In this document: positions 34,915 through 44,638 of the stretch, piece after piece
Numbering within the stretch: the first letter of the stretch is position 1
Layout of the letters: the number at the start of each line of letters is the position of its first letter
Origin: Haloplanus vescus
GTDB taxonomy: Archaea > Halobacteriota > Halobacteria > Halobacteriales > Haloferacaceae
Assembly: GCF_900107665.1 (NCBI RefSeq)
Contig: NZ_FNQT01000002.1
Coordinates: 374,286 to 438,285, forward strand
DNA length: 64,000 bases
Direction: 5' to 3'
Program-made: the position numbers and the translations under genes
The notes under the pieces: generated by a model
Database searches by the model: none
What the model saw: the letters and a program-made list of their open reading frames with translations, nothing else
What the model was told of the DNA's origin: nothing

Positions 34915-35451
34915 CTACGCCCCACCTGCCTGCGGTTTCTTCGTGATGTAGACGCCGTCCTGGAAGACACGAGTGTCTTTGTCCGGGACGCGCGTCAACT
35001 GTTCGATGTCGGCGGCGGTCTGCCCGACGGCTTCCTTGTCGGGACCGGAGAGGGTGATCTCCTCGCCGTCGACCTGTACCTCCGTGTCGCCGCGAATCTG
35101 CACCGTTCGCGGCGCGCGCTCGCCGAGGAAGTTCTCGATGACGACTTCGTCGCCCTCGACGGTGACCTGCATCGGGAAGTGGGCGTAGAAGATTTCCATC
35201 TGATACTCCCAGCCCTCGGTCACGCCGTGGAACATGTTCCTGACGTGGCTCTCGAAGGTGCCGAGCGTCGCGTGCGTGTTGGCGTCGTCGGCTTCGCTCT
35301 CGATTACCACGTGGTCGTCCTCGACGCGCACCGACACGTCGGGGAACCAGAGGCGTCGCGTGACGCTCCCGTTCGGTCCCTCGACGGTCAGATCCAGGTG
35401 GTCCATTTCGGCGGACACGTCGTCCGGAATCTGGAGTTCTGTTCGGTTCAT
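34915..35451 (-). CDS. rpl6: 50S ribosomal protein uL6
   Basis: 178 residues with the two repeated uL6 folds. The first includes LDLTVEGPNGSVTRRLWFPD; the second includes the signature VEGDEVVIENFLGERAPR followed by GPDKEAVGQTAADIEQLTRV. It binds near the sarcin-ricin loop. The stop abuts the eL32 start. Confidence 0.96.
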   Translation of the reverse strand: MNRTELQIPDDVSAEMDHLDLTVEGPNGSVTRRLWFPDVSVRVEDDHVVIESEADDANTHATLGTFESHVRNMFHGVTEGWEYQMEIFYAHFPMQVTVEGDEVVIENFLGERAPRTVQIRGDTEVQVDGEEITLSGPDKEAVGQTAADIEQLTRVPDKDTRVFQDGVYITKKPQAGGA

Positions 35452-35453
35452 TG

Positions 35454-35846
35454 TTAGTAGACGTACGCGATCACTTGGCCACCGATGCCCTGTTCGCGGG
35501 CCTCGTAGTGACTCATGACGCCGTGGCTGGTCGTGACGACGAGTGCCCCGTAGTCACGGGCGGGGAGGTATCGCTTCTCCCACTTTTCGTACTCGTCGGC
35601 GCCCGCGGAGTAGCGGGGCTTGACGACGCCACAGCGGTTGATCGCACCTTTCAGTTCGACGTCGAAGCGACCGGACTTACCATCATCGACGAACTCGAAG
35701 CCGTCGATGTACCCGCGGTCGTAGAAGACCTCGAGTACCGATCCGATCACGTTCGACGCGGGCTGTACCGTATGGGACAGATGTCCCACGCTTTCGGCGT
35801 TGTCGAGTCCCGAAAGCGCGTTCGAGAGGGGATCGTTCCCTGCCAT
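35454..35846 (-). CDS. rps8: 30S ribosomal protein uS8
   Basis: 130 residues. It starts [20 protein letters not shown], with the C-terminal signature [22 protein letters not shown] 35846 is chosen, giving a 2-base gap from uS14; longer in-frame sequence belongs to uS14. uS8 is an early 16S rRNA binder. Confidence 0.96.
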   Translation of the reverse strand: MAGNDPLSNALSGLDNAESVGHLSHTVQPASNVIGSVLEVFYDRGYIDGFEFVDDGKSGRFDVELKGAINRCGVVKPRYSAGADEYEKWEKRYLPARDYGALVVTTSHGVMSHYEAREQGIGGQVIAYVY

Positions 35847-35848
35847 TG

Positions 35849-36040
35849 TTATCGATACTTCTTGAAGCCCATGTCGCGCGCGACCTCTCGGAAGCACTGC
35901 CGACACAGGAAGATGTCGTACTTCCCGACGAGTCCCTGTTCGCGGTCGCACCGACGACACTGGTGGCGGTCGTCGGTCCGCGGCGAGGCGTGCTCACCGG
36001 TCACGTCGCGTTCGTCCTGGGTTGATTCACTTTCGCTCAT
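35849..36040 (-). CDS. rps14: 30S ribosomal protein uS14, zinc-binding type
   Basis: 63 residues with four zinc-ligand cysteines at 28, 31, 46 and 49 (CRRC and CRQC) and the conserved end [13 protein letters not shown]. An acidic N-terminal tail of about 25 residues is longer than the minimal archaeal form. It overlaps uL5 by 4 bases. Confidence 0.96.
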   Translation of the reverse strand: MSESESTQDERDVTGEHASPRTDDRHQCRRCDREQGLVGKYDIFLCRQCFREVARDMGFKKYR

Positions 36041-36558
36041 TGCGTAACCTCCACGTCAAAGGTGGATTCGACGAAGGCGACGGCGTCGTCTGCGTCGAGT
36101 CGGTGGGAGGACGGAATCTGTCGCGACTCCTTGTTCCGCTTCGTGACGCGGTAGCCCGGACGAACCAGGTTGACGGTCACGTCGAGTCCGTAGATTCCGA
36201 TGTTCGGGTCGTACTCCTGGCTCGGGAACTCCGTGTGTTCCTCGACGCCGAAGCTGAAGTTACCCGTGTCGTCGAACTGCTGGGGCGAGATGTCGGCCAC
36301 GGCGAGCGCCGTTTCGAGGAACTCGATCGCGTCCTCGCCACGGAGCGTCACCTTGGCACCGATGGGGTCGCCCTCACGGATGTTGAACGCCTGGACCGTC
36401 CGCTTGGCCTGCGTCCGCACGCTCTGCTGACCAGTGACGCTCTCCAGGATGTCCTCGGCGTCCGCGAGTTCGCGGCCACCTTCGCCGACGCCCATGTGGA
36501 CGACGACCTTCTCGATTTGCGGCTCGCGCATCTCGTGGAACTCTGCGCTTTCACTCAT
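36037..36558 (-). CDS. rpl5: 50S ribosomal protein uL5
   Basis: 173 residues. It contains [19 protein letters not shown] near the N-terminus and [19 protein letters not shown] near the middle, both uL5 hallmarks; it contacts 5S rRNA and P-site tRNA. It overlaps uS14 and eS4 by 4 bases each. Confidence 0.96.
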   Translation of the reverse strand: MSESAEFHEMREPQIEKVVVHMGVGEGGRELADAEDILESVTGQQSVRTQAKRTVQAFNIREGDPIGAKVTLRGEDAIEFLETALAVADISPQQFDDTGNFSFGVEEHTEFPSQEYDPNIGIYGLDVTVNLVRPGYRVTKRNKESRQIPSSHRLDADDAVAFVESTFDVEVTQ

Positions 36559-37262
36559 TCGTCGTCATCCTCCGTGAAGTTCTCGTCAATCACGACGACG
36601 TAGTCTTCGATGGTCTCGAAGCCGTCGCCGTCGTCCTGGGTGACGGTGACGACGTTGTCGCCGCTCCCGGGCGTCACGGTAATCGTGTCGATTTCGCCGA
36701 TTTCGCCGGCGTGGCTGCCGGCGACGGCGGTCACGAGTGCACCCTCTTCGTAGACGAAGTGGGCCACGATATCCTTGGTCTCGTTGTCGATGACGAGCGA
36801 GTCGCCGGTGTCGTACTCGGTGCCCGCGTCGACGCGAACGTTCGCGCCGTCGTGGAGCGTGAGCTGGATGTCGCCGCCGGAGACCTGCGTCTTGCGGACG
36901 ATTTTGCCGAGGCGGCTCCCTGCCGCGTCGGCGTCGATGGGCGTCAGCGAGAGCCGACCGCCCTCGTCCGGGAACACGCGGTACTGCTCTTCGCGCTCGA
37001 CAAAGGAGAGGATGTCGAACATCCCGATGGGGCGCTCGACGTCCGAGGGTGCGTCCCCGTTGACGAGCACGCCGTTCTCGTTGAGCGCGTAGTTGGCTTC
37101 TTTCCGCGAGTCGACGTAGCCGAGCACGTCCCGCAGGACGATGAGCAGGGGAACCCCCGCCTCGCCGTGCGGACCGGCACCGGCCTTGACCGTCCACGTC
37201 GCGGTCTTCCGTTCGACCGGCCAGGACTTCGGTACTGAGAGTCGCTTCTGGTGTCGCGTCAT
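36555..37262 (-). CDS. rps4e: 30S ribosomal protein eS4
   Basis: 235 residues of the archaeal/eukaryotic eS4. It starts [20 protein letters not shown], with an S4-like RNA-binding domain ([20 protein letters not shown]), the central domain and a KOW-type beta barrel. It overlaps uL24 by 4 bases. Confidence 0.96.
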   Translation of the reverse strand: MTRHQKRLSVPKSWPVERKTATWTVKAGAGPHGEAGVPLLIVLRDVLGYVDSRKEANYALNENGVLVNGDAPSDVERPIGMFDILSFVEREEQYRVFPDEGGRLSLTPIDADAAGSRLGKIVRKTQVSGGDIQLTLHDGANVRVDAGTEYDTGDSLVIDNETKDIVAHFVYEEGALVTAVAGSHAGEIGEIDTITVTPGSGDNVVTVTQDDGDGFETIEDYVVVIDENFTEDDDE

Positions 37263-37615
37263 TCGCTACCTCCTTCGAGACGCGCCTGCCGGCGGTCGTC
37301 CTCCAGGTCGAGTTCGGTCACGCGAAGGTTGCTCGCGTCGAGCGGCCGGGGCACCTCTTCGCCGTCGGCCTTCTCGACGGTCACGTCTTCGACGTGAACG
37401 ACCTCGTCCGTGAGGTCCACCGCGACCACTTCGGCTTCTTCGCCGGCGTGGTCGCCGCGGAGCACCTCGACGGTGTCGCCCGCGTTGACGCGGACCGAAC
37501 GCTGGTCGTACTCCTCGCGGAGGTCGTCGGCCAGCGTGGCTCGGACCTGGTCGTGTCGCTCGTGCAGGGGCGCGTTTCGCTTCTGTGTGCGCTGTTTGTG
37601 TGGCTGTCGAGTCAT
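37259..37615 (-). CDS. rpl24: 50S ribosomal protein uL24
   Basis: 118 residues. The KOW motif [20 protein letters not shown] is clear after the basic start [20 protein letters not shown]. It initiates 50S assembly by binding the 23S 5' domain. It overlaps uL14 by 4 bases. Confidence 0.96.
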   Translation of the reverse strand: MTRQPHKQRTQKRNAPLHERHDQVRATLADDLREEYDQRSVRVNAGDTVEVLRGDHAGEEAEVVAVDLTDEVVHVEDVTVEKADGEEVPRPLDASNLRVTELDLEDDRRQARLEGGSE

Positions 37616-38010
37616 ACGATCATCGTTGCCGTGGATGCGATGCTCCCGAAGCGTTCGGCGACTTCGCGCGCAACAGGACCCTTGATTTCGGTCCCGCGAG
37701 GCTCTTCCATGTCGTCGATGACGACGGCGGCGTTGTCCTCGAACTTGACGCGCGTGCCGCTCGGGCGGCGAATGGGCTTGCGCTGGCGGACGACGACCGC
37801 CTCCAGCACCTGCCGGCGCATTTCCGGCGTGCCCTTGGTGACCGAGACGGTCACCTTGTCGCCGATGCCCGCTTTGGGGTGTCGGTTCTTCGTACCGGAG
37901 TAGCCCGCGACGCTGATAACCTTCAGTTCGCGAGCGCCGGTGTTGTCGGCGCAGTTGATCAGCGACCCTTTAGCGAGGCCACGGGTGACGTCGGCCTTCA
38001 GCGCCTCCAT
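37612..38010 (-). CDS. rpl14: 50S ribosomal protein uL14
   Basis: 132 residues from ATG 38010, with [20 protein letters not shown] and the end [20 protein letters not shown] directly before (38013) would overlap uS17 by 4 bases, but homologous starts favour MEALKADVT. It forms part of the inter-subunit bridge. Confidence 0.96.
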   Translation of the reverse strand: MEALKADVTRGLAKGSLINCADNTGARELKVISVAGYSGTKNRHPKAGIGDKVTVSVTKGTPEMRRQVLEAVVVRQRKPIRRPSGTRVKFEDNAAVVIDDMEEPRGTEIKGPVAREVAERFGSIASTATMIV

Positions 38011-38336
38011 CACTCGTCACCTCCCAGTCGCTCGACGACCACGTGTGATTTGGTCTTCGAGAGGGGTCGCGTCTCCGCGATGCGGACCGTGTCGCCTTCC
38101 TCGAGACCCAGGCACGGAGGTGCGTGGGCCGGAATGCGACTCCGGCGTTTCATGTATCGGTCGTACTTCGGAACGCGAACGTCGTATTCGCGCTCGACGA
38201 CGACCGTCTTTTCCATTGCTGTGGAGGCGACCGTACCTTCCAGCGTCTGGCCGCGCACGGAAAGCGATCCGTGGAACGGACAGTGCTGGTCGGTACAGGC
38301 GTCCTCCGGTTCTGTTACGTTCAGTCCTATCGCCAT
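38010..38336 (-). CDS. rps17: 30S ribosomal protein uS17
   Basis: 108 residues. The N-terminus carries two cysteines ([13 protein letters not shown]), part of the archaeal uS17 form, before the OB-fold core [22 protein letters not shown] 38336 lies within the last codons of rnp1 (10-base overlap). Confidence 0.95.
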   Translation of the reverse strand: MAIGLNVTEPEDACTDQHCPFHGSLSVRGQTLEGTVASTAMEKTVVVEREYDVRVPKYDRYMKRRSRIPAHAPPCLGLEEGDTVRIAETRPLSKTKSHVVVERLGGDE

Positions 38337-38713
38337 GTGGATACACCTGCCTTCTCGGTTCGCAAGGCGGGTCGTGAGAGCAGTCGTGTGCCATCCACCG
38401 TAACGTAGGCCGCGTCCTCGCAACCGTCAGACTGACCAGTTCGGCTGGCAGTTTCCGGCGGAAGTTTGGGCGCGGTCCCCGACACCTTCGCGGCGTCGGC
38501 GGCTTCATCTGTGCACGGAATCGTGAATTCGAAGGTCGTCCCCGACTTGGGGAGGCGTCGCACCCGAGACCCGGCCGACAGACTGAGCGTCCGCATCGTC
38601 TCGCTGACGACGCGGCCGCTAATCCCGACAGCGTCGGGATTCGTCGACTCGACGACCCGCGCGTGCAGGCCGTTGAGTTCGTGTCGGACCAGGGTTTCGG
38701 GTGTGAGTGCCAT
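38327..38713 (-). CDS. rnp1: Ribonuclease P protein component 1 (Rpp29/Pop4)
   Basis: 128 residues. Rnp1 is a protein subunit of archaeal RNase P, which removes the 5' leader of tRNA precursors. It starts [20 protein letters not shown] and has the Sm-like barrel segments [17 protein letters not shown] and [14 protein letters not shown] haloarchaeal insert ([19 protein letters not shown]) lies before the last strand. Its place between uL29 and uS17 is conserved in archaea. Confidence 0.93.
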   Translation of the reverse strand: MALTPETLVRHELNGLHARVVESTNPDAVGISGRVVSETMRTLSLSAGSRVRRLPKSGTTFEFTIPCTDEAADAAKVSGTAPKLPPETASRTGQSDGCEDAAYVTVDGTRLLSRPALRTEKAGVSTWR

Positions 38714-38916
38714 CAGATATCGCCTTCTTCGCGCTGAATCGTCTTGATTCGCGCGATTGTCTTCTTCAGTTCGCCGACTCGCGACGGGTTCTCGGGCATC
38801 CCACCAGCGGCCTGGACGGCCTTGGCGTTCAGCAGTTCCGTCTCGAGCTCTTCGAGTTCCGCCTCGCGTTCGGCGGGCGTCATGTCGCGAATCTCTGCGG
38901 TGTGGAGAATCGCCAT
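38713..38916 (-). CDS. rpl29: 50S ribosomal protein uL29
   Basis: 67-residue two-helix protein near the tunnel exit. It contains EIRDMTPAEREAELEELETE and ARIKTIQREEGDI. It begins directly at the uS3 stop and its own stop shares a base with the rnp1 start. Confidence 0.95.
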   Translation of the reverse strand: MAILHTAEIRDMTPAEREAELEELETELLNAKAVQAAGGMPENPSRVGELKKTIARIKTIQREEGDI

Positions 38917-39870
38917 TTACGTGTCCTCCTCGTCGTCGGCGGGTTCGTCTTCAGCAGACTCTTCCATCTCCTCGACGAGGTCCGCGGCCTCCTCGGCCAC
39001 GTCCTCGTCGAGCTCCTCTTCGTCCTCGGAGGACTCGTCGACCGTCTCCTCGGGGGAGTCGTCGGTCTCCGAGTCGTCGTCGGTCTGGGTCTCTTCGACG
39101 ACTTCCTCGACGATTTCCTCGTCGATCTCCTCGTCGATGACGTCCTCGGGGCCCTCGGTGGGCACCTCGACATCGTCGCCTTCGCCAACGTCCGGAACGT
39201 CGCCCGGCTCCTCTTCGAGGAGCTCCTCGACGCCTTCGCCCGTCTCCGCGGCCTGCTCGACCGGTTCGATGTCGGCGTCTTCGGCGATTTCGAAGTCGTC
39301 GGGGAGTTCGGCTCCCGGCGGGATGATCTTCACCGTCACGCCGATGGTACCGAGCTTCATCACGGCGACGCCCTGCCCCTCATCCACGATGGACTCGGCG
39401 GGTTCGCCGTTGTGCTTGATGTAGCCGCGGTTGAACTTCTCGACGCGCGAGCGAGCGCCCGTGACCTTCCCGGAGAGGACGATTTCGGCGCCGAGGGCGC
39501 CGGCTTCCATGATCCGGTCGATGGTCGTGTGGCCCGCTTTGCGGAAGTACCAGCCACGCTCGAGGGCGTTGGCCAGTCGGTCCGCGACGATGCGTGCGTT
39601 GAGGTCGGGTTCGTCGACCTCCTGCACGTCGATCTGGGGGTCGTCGAGGTTGAACCGCTCTTCGAGTTCCGTGGTCACCTTGCGGATGTTCTTCCCACCC
39701 TTGCCGATGACCATTCCGGGCTTCTCGGCCTTGAGGACGATCTGGGTCCCCATCGGGGTCTTGGCGACATCCATGCCGCCGTAGCCCGCGCGGCCGAGTT
39801 CGTCCGCGAAGAACTCGTCAATCTGGGAGCGCTGAAGTCCGTTCTCGATGAACTGGTGTTCGTCAGCCAT
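38917..39870 (-). CDS. rps3: 30S ribosomal protein uS3 with long acidic tail
   Basis: 317 residues. The first 195 or so are canonical: the KH domain (KPGMVIGKGGKNIRKVTTEL) and the C-domain RGYIKHNGEPAESIVDEGQG. Residues about 197-317 form a tail made almost wholly of Asp, Glu, Val, Ala and Ser with no Lys or Arg. Such tails occur in haloarchaeal uS3, and this one is extensive. It sits at the mRNA entry site. Confidence 0.96.
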   Translation of the reverse strand: MADEHQFIENGLQRSQIDEFFADELGRAGYGGMDVAKTPMGTQIVLKAEKPGMVIGKGGKNIRKVTTELEERFNLDDPQIDVQEVDEPDLNARIVADRLANALERGWYFRKAGHTTIDRIMEAGALGAEIVLSGKVTGARSRVEKFNRGYIKHNGEPAESIVDEGQGVAVMKLGTIGVTVKIIPPGAELPDDFEIAEDADIEPVEQAAETGEGVEELLEEEPGDVPDVGEGDDVEVPTEGPEDVIDEEIDEEIVEEVVEETQTDDDSETDDSPEETVDESSEDEEELDEDVAEEAADLVEEMEESAEDEPADDEEDT

Positions 39871-40331
39871 TATTCCTCGTCCTCCTCGATGATGAGTTCG
39901 ACGTCACAGAGCGTGGTGTTCCATGGGTCCGCGCGACCGAACGCACGGGGCTTGCGACCCTGTCGTTCGCCGACCTTGTGGGCGGCGACGTGGTTGATCG
40001 TCATGGACTCGCCGTCGAAGCCCTGTTCGTCCGCGTTGTTGCGGGCGTTCTCGATGAGCTTCAGGAAGTCCTTGCTGGCCTTCTCGGGGTAGCGACCGGC
40101 GTCCCAGCCGTCGATGTCGCTCCGGTGACCGACACCGGAGTTGTGCTGTTTGAACGGGACCGACTGCTTCTCGTCGATCACGTCCTGCAGGTACGCCTCG
40201 GCGTCGGCGACGGTCATGCCCTTGATCGCGCGGGCGATGGCCTTGCTGTGCTTGATGCTGATGGGCCGCTCTCGGAGCATCGCCTTGGCGGTCGTCTCCG
40301 GGTCGGCCTCGACGCTGTAGTTGATTCCCAT
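39870..40331 (-). CDS. rpl22: 50S ribosomal protein uL22
   Basis: 153 residues. It starts MGINYSVEADPETTAKAMLR with ISIKHSKAIARAIKGMTVAD; the tunnel-lining beta-hairpin is near GRKPRAFGRADPWNT. uL22 lines the peptide exit tunnel. Three-base gap after uS19. Confidence 0.96.
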   Translation of the reverse strand: MGINYSVEADPETTAKAMLRERPISIKHSKAIARAIKGMTVADAEAYLQDVIDEKQSVPFKQHNSGVGHRSDIDGWDAGRYPEKASKDFLKLIENARNNADEQGFDGESMTINHVAAHKVGERQGRKPRAFGRADPWNTTLCDVELIIEEDEE

Positions 40332-40334
40332 ATG

Positions 40335-40757
40335 TTACTTGAGTGGCACGAACTTCGAGGACCGGGTCGCGCCGATGCCGGCCTGACCGTGCTCGACCGA
40401 GGTTCGGGTGAGCTGGAACTCGCCGAGGTAGTGCCCGATCATCTCGGGTTCGACCTCGACACGCTGGAACTCCTGGCCGTTGTAGACCGAGAAGGTCAGC
40501 CCGACGAACTCGGGCAGGATCGGCATGTCTCGGAGGTGCGTACGAAGCGGGTCGTTCGCCGTCTCCTCCTCGCCCGCGCCGCGCGCCTTCTCGAGCAACT
40601 TCTCCTGTTCGACCGAGAATCCTCGAGTGATGGTTCGCCGCTGTCGAGCGGGGAGCAGTTCCGCGACCTCGTCGAGCGACATGGACTGCAACTCGTCGAG
40701 CGTGTGGCCGCGGTAGGTGAACTCACCTTCACGGCCGGTTCGGTATTCCGAGCTCAT
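40335..40757 (-). CDS. rps19: 30S ribosomal protein uS19
   Basis: 140 residues. The core signature [20 protein letters not shown] then [19 protein letters not shown] marks archaeal uS19, with an N-terminal extension compared with bacteria. It shares a base with uL2. Confidence 0.96.
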   Translation of the reverse strand: MSSEYRTGREGEFTYRGHTLDELQSMSLDEVAELLPARQRRTITRGFSVEQEKLLEKARGAGEEETANDPLRTHLRDMPILPEFVGLTFSVYNGQEFQRVEVEPEMIGHYLGEFQLTRTSVEHGQAGIGATRSSKFVPLK

Positions 40758-41479
40758 TAGTTGTTACCTCCGCGTCCGGTCCGTTTCGATGCGATGTCGC
40801 CGACCTTCCGTCCCGGCGGGGCGTCCCGCGAGACGGACTTGGGCTGACCGGGGTGCTGTCGGCCACCGCCACCGAACGGGTGGTCGACGGCGTTCATCGC
40901 GACACCACGGACGCGCGGCCACTTCGTGCCACGCGATTTCATCTTGTGGTGCTTGTTGCCGGCCTTGACGAACGGCTTCTCCGTTCGACCGCCGCCCGCG
41001 ACCACGCCGACCGTGGCGCGACACTGCGGGTTGAGGCGCTTGACCTGCCCACTCGGCAGTTTGACGACCGTCACGCGCTTGTCGTGGGTCATGAGCTGTG
41101 CGCTCGTCCCAGACGCGCGTGCGAACTTCCCACCGTCACCGGGGCTGCTCTCGACGTTACAGACCGGGACCCCTTCCGGAATCTCGGCCAGCGGGAGCGT
41201 GTTCCCGGGCTTGATTTCGGCGGAGACGCCGACCTGAATCGTCTCACCGACGGTCACGCCCTCGGGGGCGAGGATGAGGCGCTGGTCGCCGTCCTCGAAC
41301 TCGACCGACGCGATGGGCGCCGAGCGAGCCGGGTCGTGTTCGATGTCGACGATTTCGCCGCTGATCGTATCGCGCTCTTCGTCTTTCTTGTGTTCGAGGT
41401 CGGCCTTGTAGCGATGGCTGGGGGCACGGAACGTCGGCCCACCGCGACCACGTCGCTGGCCTTGAATTCGTCGTCCCAT
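40757..41479 (-). CDS. rpl2: 50S ribosomal protein uL2
   Basis: 240 residues. The conserved peptidyl-transferase-proximal segment [20 protein letters not shown] contains the universally important His. It starts [20 protein letters not shown]. Confidence 0.97.
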   Translation of the reverse strand: MGRRIQGQRRGRGGPTFRAPSHRYKADLEHKKDEERDTISGEIVDIEHDPARSAPIASVEFEDGDQRLILAPEGVTVGETIQVGVSAEIKPGNTLPLAEIPEGVPVCNVESSPGDGGKFARASGTSAQLMTHDKRVTVVKLPSGQVKRLNPQCRATVGVVAGGGRTEKPFVKAGNKHHKMKSRGTKWPRVRGVAMNAVDHPFGGGGRQHPGQPKSVSRDAPPGRKVGDIASKRTGRGGNN

Positions 41480-41480
41480 C

Positions 41481-41735
41481 TTAGAACACCCCGATTCGCG
41501 AGGCGATTTCCTGTGCGTCGTCGTCCTCGGAGAGCCGGACGACTGCCTTCTTCTCGCCCTGCGCAGTAATCTGCGTGTTCACCTTCGTGATCGTCACGTC
41601 GTAGCGCGACTCGATCGACTCGGTGATCTCGGCTTTGTTCGCGTCGATGTCGACGATGAACTGGAGCTTGTTACCGAAGTCCATCTCGTCCATCGCCTTC
41701 TCGGTCACGAGCGGATGCTCGATGATCGTACTCAT
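41481..41735 (-). CDS. rpl23: 50S ribosomal protein uL23
   Basis: 84 residues, the short archaeal form. It contains IIEHPLVTEKAMDEMDFGNK and VTITKVNTQITAQGEKKAVV. It is the main dock for SRP and chaperones at the exit. It overlaps uL4 by 4 bases. Confidence 0.96.
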   Translation of the reverse strand: MSTIIEHPLVTEKAMDEMDFGNKLQFIVDIDANKAEITESIESRYDVTITKVNTQITAQGEKKAVVRLSEDDDAQEIASRIGVF

Positions 41736-42478
41736 CGGTCGCTCACCTCCGCGAGCGCGCTCTCGGTCCAGAGGGTCAGGCGACCGGCGTGCGTGCCGGG
41801 CGCGAGGTCCTCTGCGTTGACCTGTGTGGCCGTCGTTACGTCCGCACCAGCGAGGTTGCGCGCCGCCTTCGACGGCTCCTCACTCGTCACGAACAGCACC
41901 GACTTGGGCTCGCGGTACTTCCGACCGCGGGCCTTGCCCTGACCGGCCTTGATGCTCCGGCCGTCGTCTGCGCGTTCGATGTCCGCGTGGACGTCGAGCG
42001 CTTCGAGCAGATCGACGACTTCGCGGGTCTTGACCAGATCCTCGAAGTCGTCGCTGACGACGAGGGGCAGTTCGAGGTCCGAATCGAACTCGTGACCGCG
42101 CTCGGCCACCAGTTCGGCGTCCGCCGTCGCAGCGATGGCGGAGCGGACCGCGAGTTTGCGCTCCTTGTCGTTGATTCCCTTGCCCTGGTCCTTCTCGGCT
42201 TTCGGCGGGTGCGCCTTGCGTCCACCCACCGTCTGGGGCACGCGGGCACCCTGCCCGTTCGAACGGGGCACGTGGGCCATACCGCGGCCACTACCGAAGG
42301 ACTCTGCCGGGGTTCGAAGCCCGGCGTAGGGGTCGGCACCGTACGCCTGTTTTCGGTTCGCCTGTGCGGCCAGGACGGCACGCTTGATGAGGTCCGGCCG
42401 GTAGGCCGTCTCGAAGACCTCGGGGAGGTCCACCGTGCCCGCATCCTCGCCGCTCAGATCGCGTACTGTTGCTTGCAT
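41732..42478 (-). CDS. rpl4: 50S ribosomal protein uL4
   Basis: 248 residues. It starts MQATVRDLSGEDAGTVDLPE and has the tunnel-facing loop (FGSGRGMAHVPRSNGQGARV) and KAHPPKAEKDQGKGINDKER. In some organisms uL4 autoregulates this operon; no leader structure for that is evident here. Confidence 0.97.
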   Translation of the reverse strand: MQATVRDLSGEDAGTVDLPEVFETAYRPDLIKRAVLAAQANRKQAYGADPYAGLRTPAESFGSGRGMAHVPRSNGQGARVPQTVGGRKAHPPKAEKDQGKGINDKERKLAVRSAIAATADAELVAERGHEFDSDLELPLVVSDDFEDLVKTREVVDLLEALDVHADIERADDGRSIKAGQGKARGRKYREPKSVLFVTSEEPSKAARNLAGADVTTATQVNAEDLAPGTHAGRLTLWTESALAEVSDR

Positions 42479-42481
42479 TGG

Positions 42482-43498
42482 TTATCCCTGGTTGGATGCG
42501 GTTGAAACGTAGCGCACCTCGGGGTCGAGGCGCGGTTGGTCGGTCGGACGGACGGCGGGTCGGAAGCGCAGGAGGCGCTGGTCCGGACCCGGCAGCGAGC
42601 CCTTGACGAGCGCGTACGGCCCGTCGACCTCGCCGTAGTTGACGAAGCCACCGTCGACGGTGGCCTCGTCGCCGTCGCCCATGTCGATAAGGCGCTTGTT
42701 GAGCTCCGTCCGCTGGTGGTAGCCCGTCTGACCCTGCTGGGGGACGGTCGAACGCACACGGGACGGGTTCCACGGCCCGAGGTTCCCGATGCGTCGCCGC
42801 CAGCCCTGGCGGGCGTGCTTGCCTTTCCGCTTCTGGACGCCCCAGCGCTTGACGGGGCCTTGGGTACCCTTGCCTTTCGTGATACCGCTCGCGTCCATGT
42901 ACTCGCCGGCACGGAACACGTCGGACATCGCGTGCTCGCCTCCGTCTTCGAGGAGGTCGAGTGCGAAGTCGACGCGCTCGTCGAGCGAGCCACCGCCGAC
43001 GCGCGTTTCCATCACGTCGGGCTTTTTCTTCGGGACGTTCGCGAGTTCGCTCGGCACCGTGTGGGTGATCACGCGAAGGTCGTCGACCGAACCGTCGGCG
43101 ACGGCCTCGCGGAGCGCGTCCGCGTCGTCCTCGAAGCTATCTTCCGCCGGCAGGTCGAGCGTGCGGTCGAGTTCCGAATGGAACTCGTCGGTCCACACTT
43201 CGGTTGTCGGCTTCAGTCCGTACGACGTCTGTTCGTAGGCTCGCAGGGCGACGGCACGCATCGGTGGCGTCTCGACGACGGTCACCGGCACCGACTCCTC
43301 CATCCCTTCGCGGGGGGAGTTGGCTTCGTCGTTGACCATGACGACGTGGGTCATGCCGGCCTTGTAGCCAGCGAAGCCCTGCAGCGCGGGTGCGCCGTCG
43401 TCGTCGGGCCACGAGCGAATGCGCGGGACTTCGTCAGTCGCGCGCTTGCGCGGGCCAAAGCCCATCGAGCCTTTTCGTGGTCTGCTTGGTTGTGGCAT
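42482..43498 (-). CDS. rpl3: 50S ribosomal protein uL3
   Basis: 338 residues, archaeal type. It starts MPQPSRPRKGSMGFGPRKRA, with SGITKGKGTQGPVKRWGVQK and KHARQGWRRRIGNLGPWNPS, the extension reaching the peptidyl transferase centre. Four bases after the SPOUT methyltransferase gene. Confidence 0.97.
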   Translation of the reverse strand: MPQPSRPRKGSMGFGPRKRATDEVPRIRSWPDDDGAPALQGFAGYKAGMTHVVMVNDEANSPREGMEESVPVTVVETPPMRAVALRAYEQTSYGLKPTTEVWTDEFHSELDRTLDLPAEDSFEDDADALREAVADGSVDDLRVITHTVPSELANVPKKKPDVMETRVGGGSLDERVDFALDLLEDGGEHAMSDVFRAGEYMDASGITKGKGTQGPVKRWGVQKRKGKHARQGWRRRIGNLGPWNPSRVRSTVPQQGQTGYHQRTELNKRLIDMGDGDEATVDGGFVNYGEVDGPYALVKGSLPGPDQRLLRFRPAVRPTDQPRLDPEVRYVSTASNQG

Positions 43499-43502
43499 GG
43501 AT

Positions 43503-44348
43503 TTACTCCGTGAGATTCAGGGGCGCGAGCGACGCGAACATCGCTTCTTCCGTTCGCACCGTCTCGCTTCCCTGTCGCGGAATCGTATTCAGCCAGAGGT
43601 CGAACCCCGGATCGGGTTCGACTGTTCCGTCGCCGTCGGCGACAGCCTCGACGGCCAAGTCGAGGATAGCCGGGAGCCCTCGCCCGGGTGCACCGAACGC
43701 AACGGTCAGATCACCGTCGTCGATTCGCCCGACGAGTTCCGTCAGGCGACCGACCGACAGCGTCGTCCCGTGGCGGGACGCGGCGATCCGAACCCCTGCA
43801 TCGGGGCGGGCCAGCACTTCCGGCAGGTCCGCGCGTTGGACCTCGAACCCCGGTAGGGGGTCGTCGACGATCCGTGCGCGGACGGGTTCTCTCGAAGAGA
43901 TCCTGATGGCGACGCGCTCTCCGGCCGACACCTCCATCCCGTCTGGGAGGAGGAGGGAGATTGGGTGTTGCAGTCCGCAATTGACCCGGACGCGGCCGTC
44001 AGGTCCGACCTCGGTCACGATTCCCTCTTGTAACGACCCCGGGCTCTCAGACCCGGGGCCGGTCCGTGACGAGACACGAAGGGGCGGCAGAACGCCGACG
44101 TACTCCAGTTCGTCGCGTGTGCCCCACACCTCCTTCCGGAGATAGGGGGGCGTCGCAGCGTACCGAAGGACCGTCTCGACGAAGCCGCCGCCCCAGCGCC
44201 GTTCGCCCTCCCCGTCGGGGAAGACGACCAGGCGGTCCGCCCGAAACACCGTCGCCGCGCGGGCGACGTAACCGAGTTTGCGAGTTGCCTCGCGTTTGTC
44301 CTCGGCTTCTCGGACGACAGACGACGGCACGAGTACGGTGAACGTCAT
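43503..44348 (-). CDS. SPOUT-superfamily RNA methyltransferase (COG2106/C9orf114 type)
   Basis: 281 residues. The N-terminal and C-terminal parts form a SPOUT methyltransferase (VLVPSSVVREAEDKREATRK at the start; VAFGAPGRGLPAIL and DLWLNTIPRQGSETVRTEEA near the end, the SAM-binding knot). An OB-like insert in the middle (about 105-160) matches this family. It is the first gene of the ribosomal operon, as in many archaea, suggesting rRNA modification during assembly. The target base is not known to me. Confidence 0.87.
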   Translation of the reverse strand: MTFTVLVPSSVVREAEDKREATRKLGYVARAATVFRADRLVVFPDGEGERRWGGGFVETVLRYAATPPYLRKEVWGTRDELEYVGVLPPLRVSSRTGPGSESPGSLQEGIVTEVGPDGRVRVNCGLQHPISLLLPDGMEVSAGERVAIRISSREPVRARIVDDPLPGFEVQRADLPEVLARPDAGVRIAASRHGTTLSVGRLTELVGRIDDGDLTVAFGAPGRGLPAILDLAVEAVADGDGTVEPDPGFDLWLNTIPRQGSETVRTEEAMFASLAPLNLTE

Positions 44349-44402
44349 GCCGATCCGTTTCGCGTCACGTCACTAGACTGTGATGGTTCTACCGCATCCT
44401 CC

Positions 44403-44411
44403 GGTAAAAGG
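44403..44411 (-). promoter_or_regulatory. Promoter of the ribosomal protein superoperon
   Basis: The plus-strand GGTAAAAGG (CCTTTTACC on the minus strand) would start transcription near 44380, giving a leader of about 30 bases before ATG 44348. Confidence 0.5.
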
Positions 44412-44530
44412 GTAGCGAAACTCACGGGCGGCTGTGAGGCGCTCACACGCCTCAGAACGCCGATTCGTGGGCTTCGGTCACACGGCATCTGTCCCCACGC
44501 CGGCCGCTATTTCTCGGCGATTTCGGAACG

Positions 44531-44540
44531 CTTAATTATC
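44531..44540 (+). promoter_or_regulatory. tRNA-Gly promoter
   Basis: CTTAATTATC lies about 32 bases before the mature 5' end at 44568, right for a start a few bases upstream of the tRNA. Confidence 0.6.
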
Positions 44541-44567
44541 TATCCCGGTTTGGTGTGAATGCGAAGG

Positions 44568-44638
44568 GCGCTGGTAGTGTAGTGGTATCACGTGACCTTG
44601 CCATGGTCACAACCTGGGTTCAAATCCCAGCCAGCGCA
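44568..44638 (+). tRNA. tRNA-Gly (GCC)
   Basis: 71 nt. Acceptor stem GCGCTGG pairs with CCAGCGC, with discriminator A. The anticodon loop TTGCCAT within TGACC/GGTCA gives GCC. The T-arm CTGGG-TTCAAAT-CCCAG is intact. No intron and no encoded CCA. The segment from 44617 to beyond the 3' end is repeated at 44760. Confidence 0.95.

Noticed and set aside
30120-44348. A missing or disrupted ribosomal gene in the S10/spc operon
   Set aside because: Every expected archaeal gene from uL3 to SecY is present in usual order with intact motifs; no frameshift seen.
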